Made by a program: the position numbers and the translations under genes
Source: Campylobacterota bacterium
GTDB taxonomy: Bacteria; Campylobacterota; Campylobacteria; Campylobacterales; Sulfurovaceae
Length of the DNA: 10,111 nt
Direction of reading: 5' to 3'
NCBI GenBank assembly: GCA_030595845.1
Contig: JAUVCL010000067.1
Location: 1 to 10,111 of the forward strand
The notes under the pieces: generated by a model
What the model was told of the DNA's origin: nothing
What the model saw: the letters and a program-made list of their open reading frames with translations, nothing else
The model's database searches: none
Shown here: positions 1 through 8,060 of the stretch, piece by piece
Layout of the letters: every line of letters starts with the position of its first letter
Numbering within the stretch: position 1 is the first letter of the stretch

Positions 1-1
1 T

Positions 2-655
2 CATGCTCAAAAAGGTGTATCGTGTGCAGATTGTCACATGCCATATACGCAAGAAGGTTCTGTGAAATATTCTGATCACCAATTACAAAATCCACTAGAT
101 ACAATGGCAAGATCTTGTATGCCTTGTCACAGAGAAAGTGAGAGTAAATTAAGAGGTATCGTTCTTAAGAAATATAAAAGAAAAGATCAACTTCATGAAC
201 TTGCTATGGATAACTTGGCAAAAGCCCACCTTGAAACTGCAAAAGCAATGGAAGCTGGTGCAACCGATGATGAATTAAAAGGTGTCCGTGCAGATATTAG
301 ATCTGGTCAGTGGAAATGGGATTATGCCGTTGCATCTCACCCAGCATTCTTCCATGCTCCAGAAGAGACATTGAGACTTTTAGCCGTTGCGAATGAATCA
401 GCGATGCAAGCCAGAATTAAACTTGTTGGTATTCTTGCAAAACATGGTGTGGTTGATTTTATAGCTCCTGACTTTTCAAATAAGCCAAATGCGCAGTCAC
501 TAGCAGGTGTTCCTTTGGAAAAACTGGTAGCAGCGAAAAAATCATTTAAAGCAAAACTCGAACAAGAGTGGTATAAACAGGCGGTTACAAAAGGTAACTT
601 AAATATGGATTCTCGTAAGGATCTTGATACAACATCAGCATCATATTTGTATTAG
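2..655 (+). CDS. nrfA: Ammonia-forming cytochrome c nitrite reductase NrfA (C-terminal part, 5' end outside window)
   Basis: The frame is open from base 2 and ends with TAG at 653-655, giving 217 visible codons; the start lies upstream. Two c-type haem sites are seen: CADCH at visible residues 8-12, and CMPCH about 30 residues later. Between them is SDHQLQNP, which matches the conserved TDHxxxNP histidine-ligand region of NrfA. Further on, QWKWDYAVASHPAFFHAPEE matches the E. coli NrfA stretch QWRWDLAIASH...HAPEE, which carries the distal haem ligand region. These would be haems 4 and 5 of the pentahaem enzyme. The catalytic CxxCK haem and calcium-site residues, if present, are upstream and unseen. 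Known family role: periplasmic six-electron reduction of nitrite to ammonium, usually fed by the quinol dehydrogenase NrfH, expected just upstream. The nrfI and nrfJ-like genes downstream support the call. Confidence 0.96.
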   Translation, partial: HAQKGVSCADCHMPYTQEGSVKYSDHQLQNPLDTMARSCMPCHRESESKLRGIVLKKYKRKDQLHELAMDNLAKAHLETAKAMEAGATDDELKGVRADIRSGQWKWDYAVASHPAFFHAPEETLRLLAVANESAMQARIKLVGILAKHGVVDFIAPDFSNKPNAQSLAGVPLEKLVAAKKSFKAKLEQEWYKQAVTKGNLNMDSRKDLDTTSASYLY

Positions 656-673
656 AATAAGATGTTCTATACG

Positions 674-700
674 CTACTTAGGGCATGATGCCCTAAGTAG
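674..700 (+). repeat. Strong hairpin just after nrfA (12-bp stem, 3-base loop)
   Basis: CTACTTAGGGCA (674-685) and TGCCCTAAGTAG (689-700) are perfect reverse complements separated by TGA. The hairpin begins 18 bases after the nrfA stop. It is not followed by a T-run (the next bases are TACATTTAAATA), so it is not a textbook intrinsic terminator. A 3' mRNA-stabilising hairpin or a partial terminator that keeps nrfI expression below nrfA is an inference. Confidence 0.8.
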
Positions 701-752
701 TACATTTAAATATAAAGAAAAAAACGTAGAGGTTTCTTTATATTTAAATGTA
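701..752 (+). repeat. Perfect 20-bp inverted repeat with 12-base spacer in front of nrfI
   Basis: The left arm 701-720 (starting TACATTTAAA) and right arm 733-752 (ending TTTAAATGTA) are exact reverse complements over 20 bases. The spacer AAAACGTAGAGG contains a purine-rich Shine-Dalgarno-like AGAGG. The repeat directly abuts the 674-700 hairpin, so the transcript between nrfA and nrfI could fold into two adjacent stems. The right arm contains an ATG at 748-750 in frame with nrfI, so folding would bury that codon. It may act as an mRNA processing or attenuation element or as a protein-binding site; no function can be read from the sequence alone. Confidence 0.8.
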
Positions 753-780
753 TACAAAAATCATAATAAAAAGGCATTTT

Positions 781-3174
781 GTGTTATATAAAATGGTCAC
801 TTCGTATAAGACAATGCTTGTACTACTCCTTATCTTAGCTATTGGTGCTGCTGTAGGAACGTTTATAGAAAATGATTTTGGGACTGTACGTGCAAAAGAG
901 TTAGTCTATAATGCCTGGTGGTATCAGCTTAGCCTGTTTCTAATCTCCTTAAATCTTATTGCTGTCATAGATAAAACGAAAATGTATCGTGTGAAGGCAC
1001 GCACACTTTTTCATGTTTCCTTTATTATTATTTTATTTGGTGCAGCATTGACACACTATTTTGGGCTTGATGGTATGATGCATATAAGAGAGGGTGAAAA
1101 ATCAAATATTATTGTGATCGGCGAAGAGCAAGTTGAAACACCTTTTTATATTGCACTCGAAGAGTTTACATTGACGCGCTATCCTGGAAGTAGATCACCT
1201 TCTGAATTTTATTCAGAACTTAAGGTGATAGATGAAGTGAATGACCATACATTTGAGAGTGAAGTCTATATGAACCACACATTAAATTATGGAGGATATA
1301 AGTTTTTTCAAACTTCTTATGACAGTGATGAAAAAGGAACCAAACTTTCTGTCAATAAAGACCCTGGGGTTGAAGTAACTTATATAGGGTATACACTATT
1401 GTTTTTAGGACTGATTTTAAATCTTTTTGACAAACAGTCTCGATTTCAGTTCTTGATCCGTAAAATTAAAAAGATGCCTATTGCTACATTATTGTTGCCT
1501 TTGGTTTGGATGAGTCTGCAGACACCTTCTTATGCAGGCTATAGTGATTATGTAGAGAGCTATCTACAAGAACATAGAGAGAATTCTAAAGTCTTAGCTA
1601 CAGCTTTTGGTAGCTTAGTCGTGCAAGGGCCGGTAGGTCGAATGAAACCACTGGATACACAAAACCGTGAAGTACTTAATAAGCTTACAGGAAGAAGTAC
1701 ATGGGAAGGTATGGATGCAAATCAAGTGGTATTGGGGATGTTCTCTCGTCCAGGATTATGGAAAAAAGTCAACATTGTTCGTATAAAAACACCTAAACTT
1801 AGAAAACTTCTAGGTGTAGAGGATACACAAAAATTAGTGAAATTTACAGACTTTTTTGATACGAATGCTACGTATAAACTCACAAAAGAGGTAGAGCGAG
1901 CCAGTGCTTTAGTCCCCTCAAAACGTGGAACATATGAGCGGGATCTTATACGTGCAGATGAAAGATTAAATATTGCATTTATGTCTTACCGGGGTGTATT
2001 GCTCACACTATTCCCATTACCGAAGAATGAACGCAATAAATGGGTAGATTTTAAAACAATGTTTTCAATGGTCGACCATAGTCAGGTGAAAAGAAGCACA
2101 AGTCGTTTGTTGGATGCTGCATATAATAGAAACTACCATAAGGGTTTGCCTTATGTTGAAGATATCCGTGCGTATCAGAAAGAGATGGGTAAGCGTGTGA
2201 TGCCTGATCAGCAGACACTGGATGTAGAAGTATGGTTTAATCAAACTTCACTCTTTTTTAGACTCTCATTAGCTTATTTGTTATTTGGACTACTGCTTCT
2301 TATCTATAGTGTAAGTTCAATGTTCACCAATAGACTGATAAGTGATAAAATTAAAACATTGGTTACATCTTTAGCTTTTGTTCTGTTTGCATTACACACT
2401 TTTGGTATAGGGGTACGATGGTATATAGGCGGATATGCGCCTATTTCTAATACCTATGAAACGATGGTGTATATTGCCTATGCATCGATTTTATCGGGTG
2501 TTGTATTTTTGCGAAAGTCTACCATTGCATTGAGTGCTTCCTTTATTATGGCGGGGATTTTCATTTTTGCAGCTTATTTGGGAGAAATAGACCCTGAAAT
2601 CACCAGTCTCGTGCCTGTACTTAAATCTTACTGGCTCTCTGTACATGTTTCTGTTATTACTGCCAGTTACGGGTTTTTTGGAGTGGGTGCCATACTTGGA
2701 CTTATTACACTTTTACTTTTTATGTTTAGAGGGAAAAAACGCCTTCATATGGATGTGCATATTCAAAATATTACATATATCAATGAAGTAGCACTCGTTT
2801 TAGGGTTAACTCTTTTAGTGATCGGAAACTTTTTAGGAGGTATCTGGGCAAATGAGTCATGGGGACGTTACTGGGGTTGGGATCCTAAGGAAACATGGGC
2901 GTATATCTCTATCTTGGTCTATGTGATGGTATTGCATATGAGATTGATGAAAAAAATCTATACACCTTATTTGTTTGCCGTACTCTCTGTGCTTGCTTTC
3001 TCGTCTATACTTATGACTTATTTTGGTGTGAACTTCTATTTGGCAGGGATGCATTCTTATGCTACGGGTGACCCAGTACCCATTCCAGATTGGGTATATA
3101 TTACAGGTGGGATAGTGATAGTGATATTTGCTATGGCATATCCCAAACGCAAATTAACTAAAGGAAAACAATGA
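781..3174 (+). CDS. nrfI: Fused cytochrome c synthetase / haem exporter NrfI (CcsBA, ResB-ResC type System II)
   Basis: Exports haem and attaches it to apocytochromes c in the periplasm. From the GTG start it has 797 residues; Wolinella NrfI and Helicobacter CcsBA are somewhat longer, about 900. The CcsB half has membrane helices near residues 12-29, 46-63, 77-95 and 199-216. A further hydrophobic segment at about 234-248 leads into a large periplasmic part. The CcsA half begins near 491 with the multi-helix region. The tryptophan-rich WWD haem motif lies at 689-707 (WANESWGRYWGWDPKETWA). Four candidate haem-ligand histidines match the known CcsBA set: H78 (TM3), H622 (SVHVSV), H719 (LHMRL) and H758 (GMHSY). 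GTG 781 is preferred because AAGG at 771-774 sits 6 bases upstream. An in-frame ATG at 748 lies inside the inverted repeat, 15 bases from the nearest purine run; ATG 793 is also possible. In Wolinella, NrfI is needed for the special CxxCK haem of NrfA, and the position here fits that job. Confidence 0.93.
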   Translation: MLYKMVTSYKTMLVLLLILAIGAAVGTFIENDFGTVRAKELVYNAWWYQLSLFLISLNLIAVIDKTKMYRVKARTLFHVSFIIILFGAALTHYFGLDGMMHIREGEKSNIIVIGEEQVETPFYIALEEFTLTRYPGSRSPSEFYSELKVIDEVNDHTFESEVYMNHTLNYGGYKFFQTSYDSDEKGTKLSVNKDPGVEVTYIGYTLLFLGLILNLFDKQSRFQFLIRKIKKMPIATLLLPLVWMSLQTPSYAGYSDYVESYLQEHRENSKVLATAFGSLVVQGPVGRMKPLDTQNREVLNKLTGRSTWEGMDANQVVLGMFSRPGLWKKVNIVRIKTPKLRKLLGVEDTQKLVKFTDFFDTNATYKLTKEVERASALVPSKRGTYERDLIRADERLNIAFMSYRGVLLTLFPLPKNERNKWVDFKTMFSMVDHSQVKRSTSRLLDAAYNRNYHKGLPYVEDIRAYQKEMGKRVMPDQQTLDVEVWFNQTSLFFRLSLAYLLFGLLLLIYSVSSMFTNRLISDKIKTLVTSLAFVLFALHTFGIGVRWYIGGYAPISNTYETMVYIAYASILSGVVFLRKSTIALSASFIMAGIFIFAAYLGEIDPEITSLVPVLKSYWLSVHVSVITASYGFFGVGAILGLITLLLFMFRGKKRLHMDVHIQNITYINEVALVLGLTLLVIGNFLGGIWANESWGRYWGWDPKETWAYISILVYVMVLHMRLMKKIYTPYLFAVLSVLAFSSILMTYFGVNFYLAGMHSYATGDPVPIPDWVYITGGIVIVIFAMAYPKRKLTKGKQ

Positions 3175-3509
3175 AGAAAATATATTTACTTATTGCACTG
3201 GCATGTATGGCAGTACAGGCACAAGATGTAAATCAAAGTGTAGAGACCAATGCAACAGCCGTCGTTCAACCCTATTATCAGGGTGAAGTAGTTTCTATAG
3301 AACACGGAGGCGCATACTCTTACTTGGAAGTCAAAGAACACACAGAAGCAACATTTTGGGTAGCAGTGAATAGAACAGAGGTAAAGGTAGGTGATTATGT
3401 ACGGTTCCAAAAAGAACTTGTGACACAAAACTTTAAAAGTAAAGCATTGGACAGAACTTTTGATGAGTTAATGTTTGGTTCTAACCTTCAATACAAGGTT
3501 CAAAAATAA
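3171..3509 (+). CDS. nrfJ: Small exported NrfJ-like protein
   Basis: A 112-residue protein with a signal peptide: MKK, then a hydrophobic stretch, then a likely signal peptidase I site after VQA (residue 17). C12 is not in a good lipobox, so a lipoprotein is less likely. After a short Thr/Asn/Val-rich linker, residues about 33-110 form a compact beta-rich domain with GEVVSIEHGGAYSYLEV, FWVAVNRTEVKVGDYV and NFKSKALDRTFDELMF. This pattern is the one I recognise from small 'NrfJ-related' proteins, which look like an OB-fold or similar small beta-barrel. The start overlaps the nrfI stop (ATGA), with AAGGA at 3161-3165 as ribosome binding site, so the two are translationally coupled. The symbol follows the Wolinella nrfHAIJ order. 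The biochemical role is unknown; an accessory role in NrfA maturation is inferred from context only. Confidence 0.72.
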   Translation: MKKIYLLIALACMAVQAQDVNQSVETNATAVVQPYYQGEVVSIEHGGAYSYLEVKEHTEATFWVAVNRTEVKVGDYVRFQKELVTQNFKSKALDRTFDELMFGSNLQYKVQK

Positions 3510-3517
3510 AGTTTAGC

Positions 3518-3523
3518 TATAAT
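3518..3523 (+). promoter_or_regulatory. Probable sigma-70 -10 box for the peptide transporter operon
   Basis: TATAAT preceded by TTTAGC, nine bases after the nrfJ-like stop and 35 bases before the binding-protein ATG. No -35 hexamer is visible at the usual distance, which is common in Campylobacterota. This suggests that the transporter is transcribed separately from the nrf genes. Confidence 0.6.
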
Positions 3524-3558
3524 ATGAGGAAATCACACTAAGGCATACTATCAAAAAT

Positions 3559-5706
3559 ATGAAAATGATCATTCAAAACGTTTTTTTATTTATGATGGTG
3601 CTATTTCCCCTCCATTCAGGTGTTTGGAATAACCCTCATAGTGAGGAGAAGAGTGCTTCAAATACGCTTTTTACTTCTTTTTCACTCTCTCCTAAAAGAC
3701 TGGACCCTGTTGTTTCCTACAATGCAAATGAATGGGCATTTATCGGTCAGATCTATGAACCTCCACTACAATACAATTATCTTCAAAGACCCTATAAACT
3801 TGAGCCTCTTACCCTTACTCAAATGCCAACGATACGATATCTGGACAAAGAGAGACAGGAAGTGGACGAAAATGATGAGCGTGTAGTATACAGTGAATAT
3901 CGTTTGGAGCTTCGAAAAGATATCCGATATCAAGACCATCCGGCTTTTGTAAAAGATGCAAAAGATCATTTACTCTATGCTTCGTTGAGCGAAGAAGCTT
4001 TAGAAAAGATAGAGTCATTAGATGATTTTGGACAGAAGACTACACGTCATTTACTGGCAGAAGATTATGCTTATGCCATTAAACGTATGGGAGTAAGACA
4101 GAACCATTCTCCTATTTTGGACAGTATGCAAACGTATATTGTGGGCTTAAAAACATTTTCAGATGATATTACAAAGGTTGCTAAAGAGAAGAAATCAGAA
4201 GGGGAAGTACTTGATCTGAGAGCGTATGATATATCAGGCGTAAAAATTTTAGGTGATACTACTCTGGTGATAGAGATAAATGGAAAATACCCGCAGTTTC
4301 TCTATTGGCTTACGATGAACTTCTTTGCACCTATCCCCTGGGAGGCAGATCTCTTTTATCAGCAAAAAGGCTTAGTGTCGAAAAACCTTACACTCAACTG
4401 GTATCCTGTAGGCACAGGAGCCTATTATTTGGCAGAGAACAATCCAAATAAACAGATGCGTCTTGTGAAAAATCCAAATTTTCACGATGAAACATATCCT
4501 GCTTCAGATCATGAGGATGCAGAGAAAAAATTGCCATTTATTGATGAGGTTATTTACTCTTTGGAAAAAGAGAGTATCCCTTTATGGAACAAGTTTTTAC
4601 AAGGGTACTATGATGCATCAGGTATCAGTTCTGAAGCATTTGATCAAGCCGTACAGATATCTTCCTCAGGTACTATGGGCTTAAGTGAAGAGATGCAGGA
4701 AAAGGACATATCACTTATAGGATCTGTGCAACCCTCCACTTTTTATCTGGCATTTAATATGGTAGATCCTATAGTAGGCGGTTATACAGAGTCCTCTAAA
4801 AAATTGAGACAAGCCATTAGTATTGCTATTGATCAGGAAGAGTACATTTCTATCTTTATGAATGAAAGAGGGATGGCAGCACAAAGTGCAATACCTCCCG
4901 GTATTTTTGGATATGAAGAGGGAAAAAAGGGTGCAAATACTGTAGTCTATGACTGGGTTGATGGTAAACATGTACGCAGATCACTGGCATTTGCTAAACA
5001 ACTGTTAGCAGAAGCAGGGTATCCCAATGGTATTTCGACGAAAACAGGTAAACCTTTAAAACTTCATTATGATACCGCGGCCACTGGTCCGGATAACAGG
5101 GCTTTGATGGATTGGTATCGGAAACAGTTTGATACTTTGGGTATACAGCTTGTGATACGGGCTACGGACTATAACCGCTTTCAAGATAAAGTACGTAAAG
5201 GCAAAACACAACTTTTTTCATGGGGCTGGAATGCAGATTACCCTGATCCGGAGAACTTTCTCTTTTTACTTTATGGAGCAAATGCTTCTGTCGATACCAA
5301 TGGGGCAGGGATTAATTCTTCAAATTATAAAAATCCAGCGTTTGACAAACTCTTTGAAAAAATGAAAACGATGAAGAATACGCCTCAAAGAATGGATATC
5401 ATTCGTCAAATGCTAAAGATCTCAAGAGAGGATGCACCCTGGGTATGGGGTATTCATCCTAAATCTTTGGCCTTATCTCATGCCTGGTACCGTAATGTCA
5501 TTCCCCATGCCATGGCAAACAATACACTGAAGTATAAACGTATAGATGCTGCTTTGAGAATCAAAAAACAAAAAGAGTGGAATCAGCCTGTGGTCACACC
5601 GTTGATCATCATAGCACTACTCGTACTACTTATGATCTTTTCACTTCGTCGTATTTATAGAAACAGACAAAACAGAGTGATTTGTCAAGAGCAGGGCGCA
5701 TGTTAG
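3559..5706 (+). CDS. Family 5 extracellular solute-binding protein of a peptide-type ABC importer, with C-terminal membrane anchor
   Basis: Periplasmic substrate receptor, 715 residues, longer than typical DppA/OppA (about 530-550). Residues 1-20 form a hydrophobic signal segment without a lipobox cysteine. The family 5 (SBP_bac_5) domain follows: FSLSPKRLDPVV and QIYEPPLQYNY near the front, then WGWNADYPDPENF at 555-567 and a SSNYKNPAFDKLFE stretch typical of dipeptide/oligopeptide receptors. Residues 678-696 (VVTPLIIIALLVLLMIFSL) form one membrane helix followed by RRIYRNRQNR, so the tail should sit in the cytoplasm and tether the receptor to the inner membrane. The ATG at 3559 is the first start after an in-frame stop at 3520-3522; ATG 3565 is the alternative. 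No good Shine-Dalgarno is close: TAAGG at 3539-3543 lies 15 bases away. The substrate cannot be read from the sequence; peptide, nickel chelate or another small solute are all possible in this family. Confidence 0.9.
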   Translation: MKMIIQNVFLFMMVLFPLHSGVWNNPHSEEKSASNTLFTSFSLSPKRLDPVVSYNANEWAFIGQIYEPPLQYNYLQRPYKLEPLTLTQMPTIRYLDKERQEVDENDERVVYSEYRLELRKDIRYQDHPAFVKDAKDHLLYASLSEEALEKIESLDDFGQKTTRHLLAEDYAYAIKRMGVRQNHSPILDSMQTYIVGLKTFSDDITKVAKEKKSEGEVLDLRAYDISGVKILGDTTLVIEINGKYPQFLYWLTMNFFAPIPWEADLFYQQKGLVSKNLTLNWYPVGTGAYYLAENNPNKQMRLVKNPNFHDETYPASDHEDAEKKLPFIDEVIYSLEKESIPLWNKFLQGYYDASGISSEAFDQAVQISSSGTMGLSEEMQEKDISLIGSVQPSTFYLAFNMVDPIVGGYTESSKKLRQAISIAIDQEEYISIFMNERGMAAQSAIPPGIFGYEEGKKGANTVVYDWVDGKHVRRSLAFAKQLLAEAGYPNGISTKTGKPLKLHYDTAATGPDNRALMDWYRKQFDTLGIQLVIRATDYNRFQDKVRKGKTQLFSWGWNADYPDPENFLFLLYGANASVDTNGAGINSSNYKNPAFDKLFEKMKTMKNTPQRMDIIRQMLKISREDAPWVWGIHPKSLALSHAWYRNVIPHAMANNTLKYKRIDAALRIKKQKEWNQPVVTPLIIIALLVLLMIFSLRRIYRNRQNRVICQEQGAC

Positions 5707-6674
5707 CCTATATCATTAGACGGTTACTCTATGCAATACCTATACTGATAGGTGTGAATCTCATTACTTTTATGTTGTTCTTTATGGTCAACAGCCCGGA
5801 TGATATGGCAAGAGCACAACTTGGAGCCAAACAGGTAACACCTGAACTTATAGCGTCATGGAAAGAAGAGAGAGGATATGATAAACCATTGTTTATCAAT
5901 ACCAAAGCAGAAGGTTTTGCACAAGTGTCTGACACCCTTTTTGTACATGAGTCACTTAAACTCTTTTCCTTTGATTTTGGTTTTTCAGACAGTAACCGTA
6001 ACATAGGTGCAGATATCAAAGAACGTATGATGCCCAGTTTTTCGATAGCGTTGCCTACCTTTATGATCGCACTCATAACTAACATCTCTCTGGCACTGCT
6101 TTTGGTGCTTTTTAGAGGTTCCATGTTAGATACAAGTATGATGATCGTCGCTGTGATGATCATGTCAGTCTCTGGACTTTTTTATATCATTGCAGGGCAA
6201 GTACTCTTCTCTAAAATATGGCACTGGGTACCCATATCGGGTTATGAGAGTGGATGGGATGGTGTGAAGTTCATCATCTTACCTGTGATGATAGGTGTCT
6301 TTGCAGGCATAGGTTCAGGAGTACGTTGGTACAGAAGTATCTTTTTGGAACAGATCAATCAGGACTATGTACGTACTGCAAGGGCTAAAGGCCTCTCTGA
6401 GATCAAAGTGTTGTTCGGACATGTTCTACGTAATGGGATGCTTCCTATTTTGACAGGGGTGGTCGTGATCATCCCCTCTCTGTTTATGGGAAGTCTTATT
6501 ATGGAATCCTTTTTTGGTATTCCCGGACTAGGTTCATATACGATCGATGCCATTAATTCACAAGACTTTGCCATCGTCAAAGCGATGGTCTTTTTAGGTT
6601 CGGTACTTTATATTATTGGTTTGATCCTCACAGATATCTCGTATACACTTTTTGATCCGAGGGTGAAATTATGA
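5700..6674 (+). CDS. ABC transporter permease, DppB/OppB/YejB type
   Basis: First membrane subunit of the importer, 324 residues, normal for the family. It opens with the classic MLAYIIRRLLYAIPILIGVN and a first helix. A periplasmic loop with GYDKPL follows, then five more hydrophobic segments. The cytoplasmic EAA loop that contacts the ATPase lies at about 221-245, with DYVRTARAKGLSEIKVLFGH and a conserved glycine at 231. The protein ends with the typical FDPRVKL. The ATG at 5700 was chosen over a TTG at 5682 because homologous proteins begin MxxYIIRR. It overlaps the end of the binding-protein gene by 7 bases (ATGTTAG), pointing to translational coupling. The next permease starts inside its stop codon. 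Confidence 0.93.
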   Translation: MLAYIIRRLLYAIPILIGVNLITFMLFFMVNSPDDMARAQLGAKQVTPELIASWKEERGYDKPLFINTKAEGFAQVSDTLFVHESLKLFSFDFGFSDSNRNIGADIKERMMPSFSIALPTFMIALITNISLALLLVLFRGSMLDTSMMIVAVMIMSVSGLFYIIAGQVLFSKIWHWVPISGYESGWDGVKFIILPVMIGVFAGIGSGVRWYRSIFLEQINQDYVRTARAKGLSEIKVLFGHVLRNGMLPILTGVVVIIPSLFMGSLIMESFFGIPGLGSYTIDAINSQDFAIVKAMVFLGSVLYIIGLILTDISYTLFDPRVKL

Positions 6675-8041
6675 AACTGGTAATGCTCTGGACAGATATG
6701 TTGGTGTGGGGATTGGTGATCGCACTGCTGCTATGGTCATGGGTGATCTCACATAACCCGCAAGTCAAAAAAATCTGGCATACGATTTTCAAATCAAGTA
6801 TAGCCATGGCTTCTTCTGTTGTACTTCTGTTCTATCTACTGTTTACTTTGCTAGACTCGATACATTTGCGTCTGGCACTGCCTCTTGAATCACAGAAGAG
6901 TCAGGTTGTCGAGTATGAAGTTGAAATGGTCTCGCTTCTTGACCTGATCTTTGAACACAACATCCAAAATACAGAACGTACCTACTCAGCACCTTTTGCT
7001 ACGGCAGAGTATGCAAGTTCTATCGTGGTAGATGATGAGGGTATCACCAAACAAGTCTACCTTCCTTTAAAATATGTTTCCACAAAAGATGATTTCATGA
7101 AAGAGTCGCTACTTGCTCTAGGTATAGGCTTGATGTTGAGCCTGTTGATTGTTGCCATACATATATGGTGGAGAGAGAGATCAAGGTTTATACTTGCATG
7201 TCAAGAGATTTGGCGTGGAGAAAGTGACTTAGCATGGCGTACTGCTTATGGGACGTTCATACTTTTAGTCGTGACATTCACTTGGCTTTATATGCTTAGC
7301 TATTCTTACCATGTGTTGGGTACAGATAAGGTAGGGGGTGATGTACTTTATCAAAGTTTCAAGAGCATACGTACTGGTGTACTTATAGGTATACTCACAA
7401 CAGTTATTATGTTACCTGTAGCAGTGATATTGGGAGTGAGTGCGGGACTATTTGGCGGTTGGGTAGATGATGTGATACAGTATCTTTATACAACACTCTC
7501 TTCCATCCCGGGTGTGCTACTTATCGCTGCAGGTGTACTCTCCATGCAGGTGATGATGGATAACAACCCTACATGGTTTGAAACTACCCTTGAACGCTCA
7601 GATCTGCGTTTATTGTTCCTTATTTTGATCCTTGGTATTACCTCATGGACAGGTTTATGTAGAGTGCTTAGAGCAGAGACACTGAAGATCTCTCAAATGG
7701 AGTTTGTGACAGCCGCAAAAGCCTTTGGGGTGAGTAAATTGACTATTATCCGTCGTCACATTGTGCCTAATCTCATGCATATCATCCTTATCTCTGTGGT
7801 ATTGGACTTTTCAGGTTTGGTTCTGGCTGAAGCGGTACTCTCTTATGTCGGTGTAGGGGTTGACCCAACCATGCATAGTTGGGGAAACATGATAAACCAG
7901 GCAAGACTTGAAATGGCAAGAGAACCGATGGTATGGTGGTCACTCTTTTCTGCATTTGTATTTATGTTCATTTTGGTTTTAGCCGCAAACCTTTTCTCTG
8001 ACCGTATCCAGAGGGTACTTGACCCTAGGAATAAAGTGTAA
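6671..8041 (+). CDS. ABC transporter permease, DppC/OppC/YejE type, with extra N-terminal membrane module
   Basis: Second membrane subunit, 456 residues against roughly 300 for DppC. The canonical part is C-terminal: a helix at about 191-211, then LGTDKVGGD (216-224, the DppC LGTDxxGRD motif with Gly in place of Arg). The transport domain runs from about 235. Its EAA loop lies at 343-365 with EFVTAAKAFGVSKLTIIRRH, and the protein ends with VLDPRNKV. The N-terminal 190 residues are additional: helices near 8-26 and 42-62, a periplasmic segment of about 80 residues, a third helix at 145-166 and a short charged cytoplasmic stretch. The start overlaps the previous stop (ATGA). The ATP-binding subunit(s) needed to power the importer are not encoded next in line; an unrelated gene follows. 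Function as an importer partner of the upstream genes is well supported, the substrate is not. Confidence 0.92.
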   Translation: MKLVMLWTDMLVWGLVIALLLWSWVISHNPQVKKIWHTIFKSSIAMASSVVLLFYLLFTLLDSIHLRLALPLESQKSQVVEYEVEMVSLLDLIFEHNIQNTERTYSAPFATAEYASSIVVDDEGITKQVYLPLKYVSTKDDFMKESLLALGIGLMLSLLIVAIHIWWRERSRFILACQEIWRGESDLAWRTAYGTFILLVVTFTWLYMLSYSYHVLGTDKVGGDVLYQSFKSIRTGVLIGILTTVIMLPVAVILGVSAGLFGGWVDDVIQYLYTTLSSIPGVLLIAAGVLSMQVMMDNNPTWFETTLERSDLRLLFLILILGITSWTGLCRVLRAETLKISQMEFVTAAKAFGVSKLTIIRRHIVPNLMHIILISVVLDFSGLVLAEAVLSYVGVGVDPTMHSWGNMINQARLEMAREPMVWWSLFSAFVFMFILVLAANLFSDRIQRVLDPRNKV

Positions 8042-8060
8042 GATTAAAATGTAGTCTTGG

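Noticed and set aside
674..710. Intrinsic terminator after nrfA
   Set aside because: The stem is strong, but the following bases TACATTTAAATA do not form a T-run, so it is listed as a hairpin rather than a terminator.
3483..3500. Small hairpin AACCTT/AAGGTT at the end of the nrfJ-like gene
   Set aside because: Only six base pairs, inside the coding sequence and without a T-run; likely chance.
3620..3886. An 88-codon + strand frame within the binding-protein gene
   Set aside because: It is out of frame with a strong family 5 receptor, has no ribosome binding site of note and no domain signal.
5729..6163. A 144-codon open frame on the minus strand
   Set aside because: It lies entirely inside the well-supported DppB-type permease gene and its translation shows no recognisable domain. 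It is a shadow of the coding strand.
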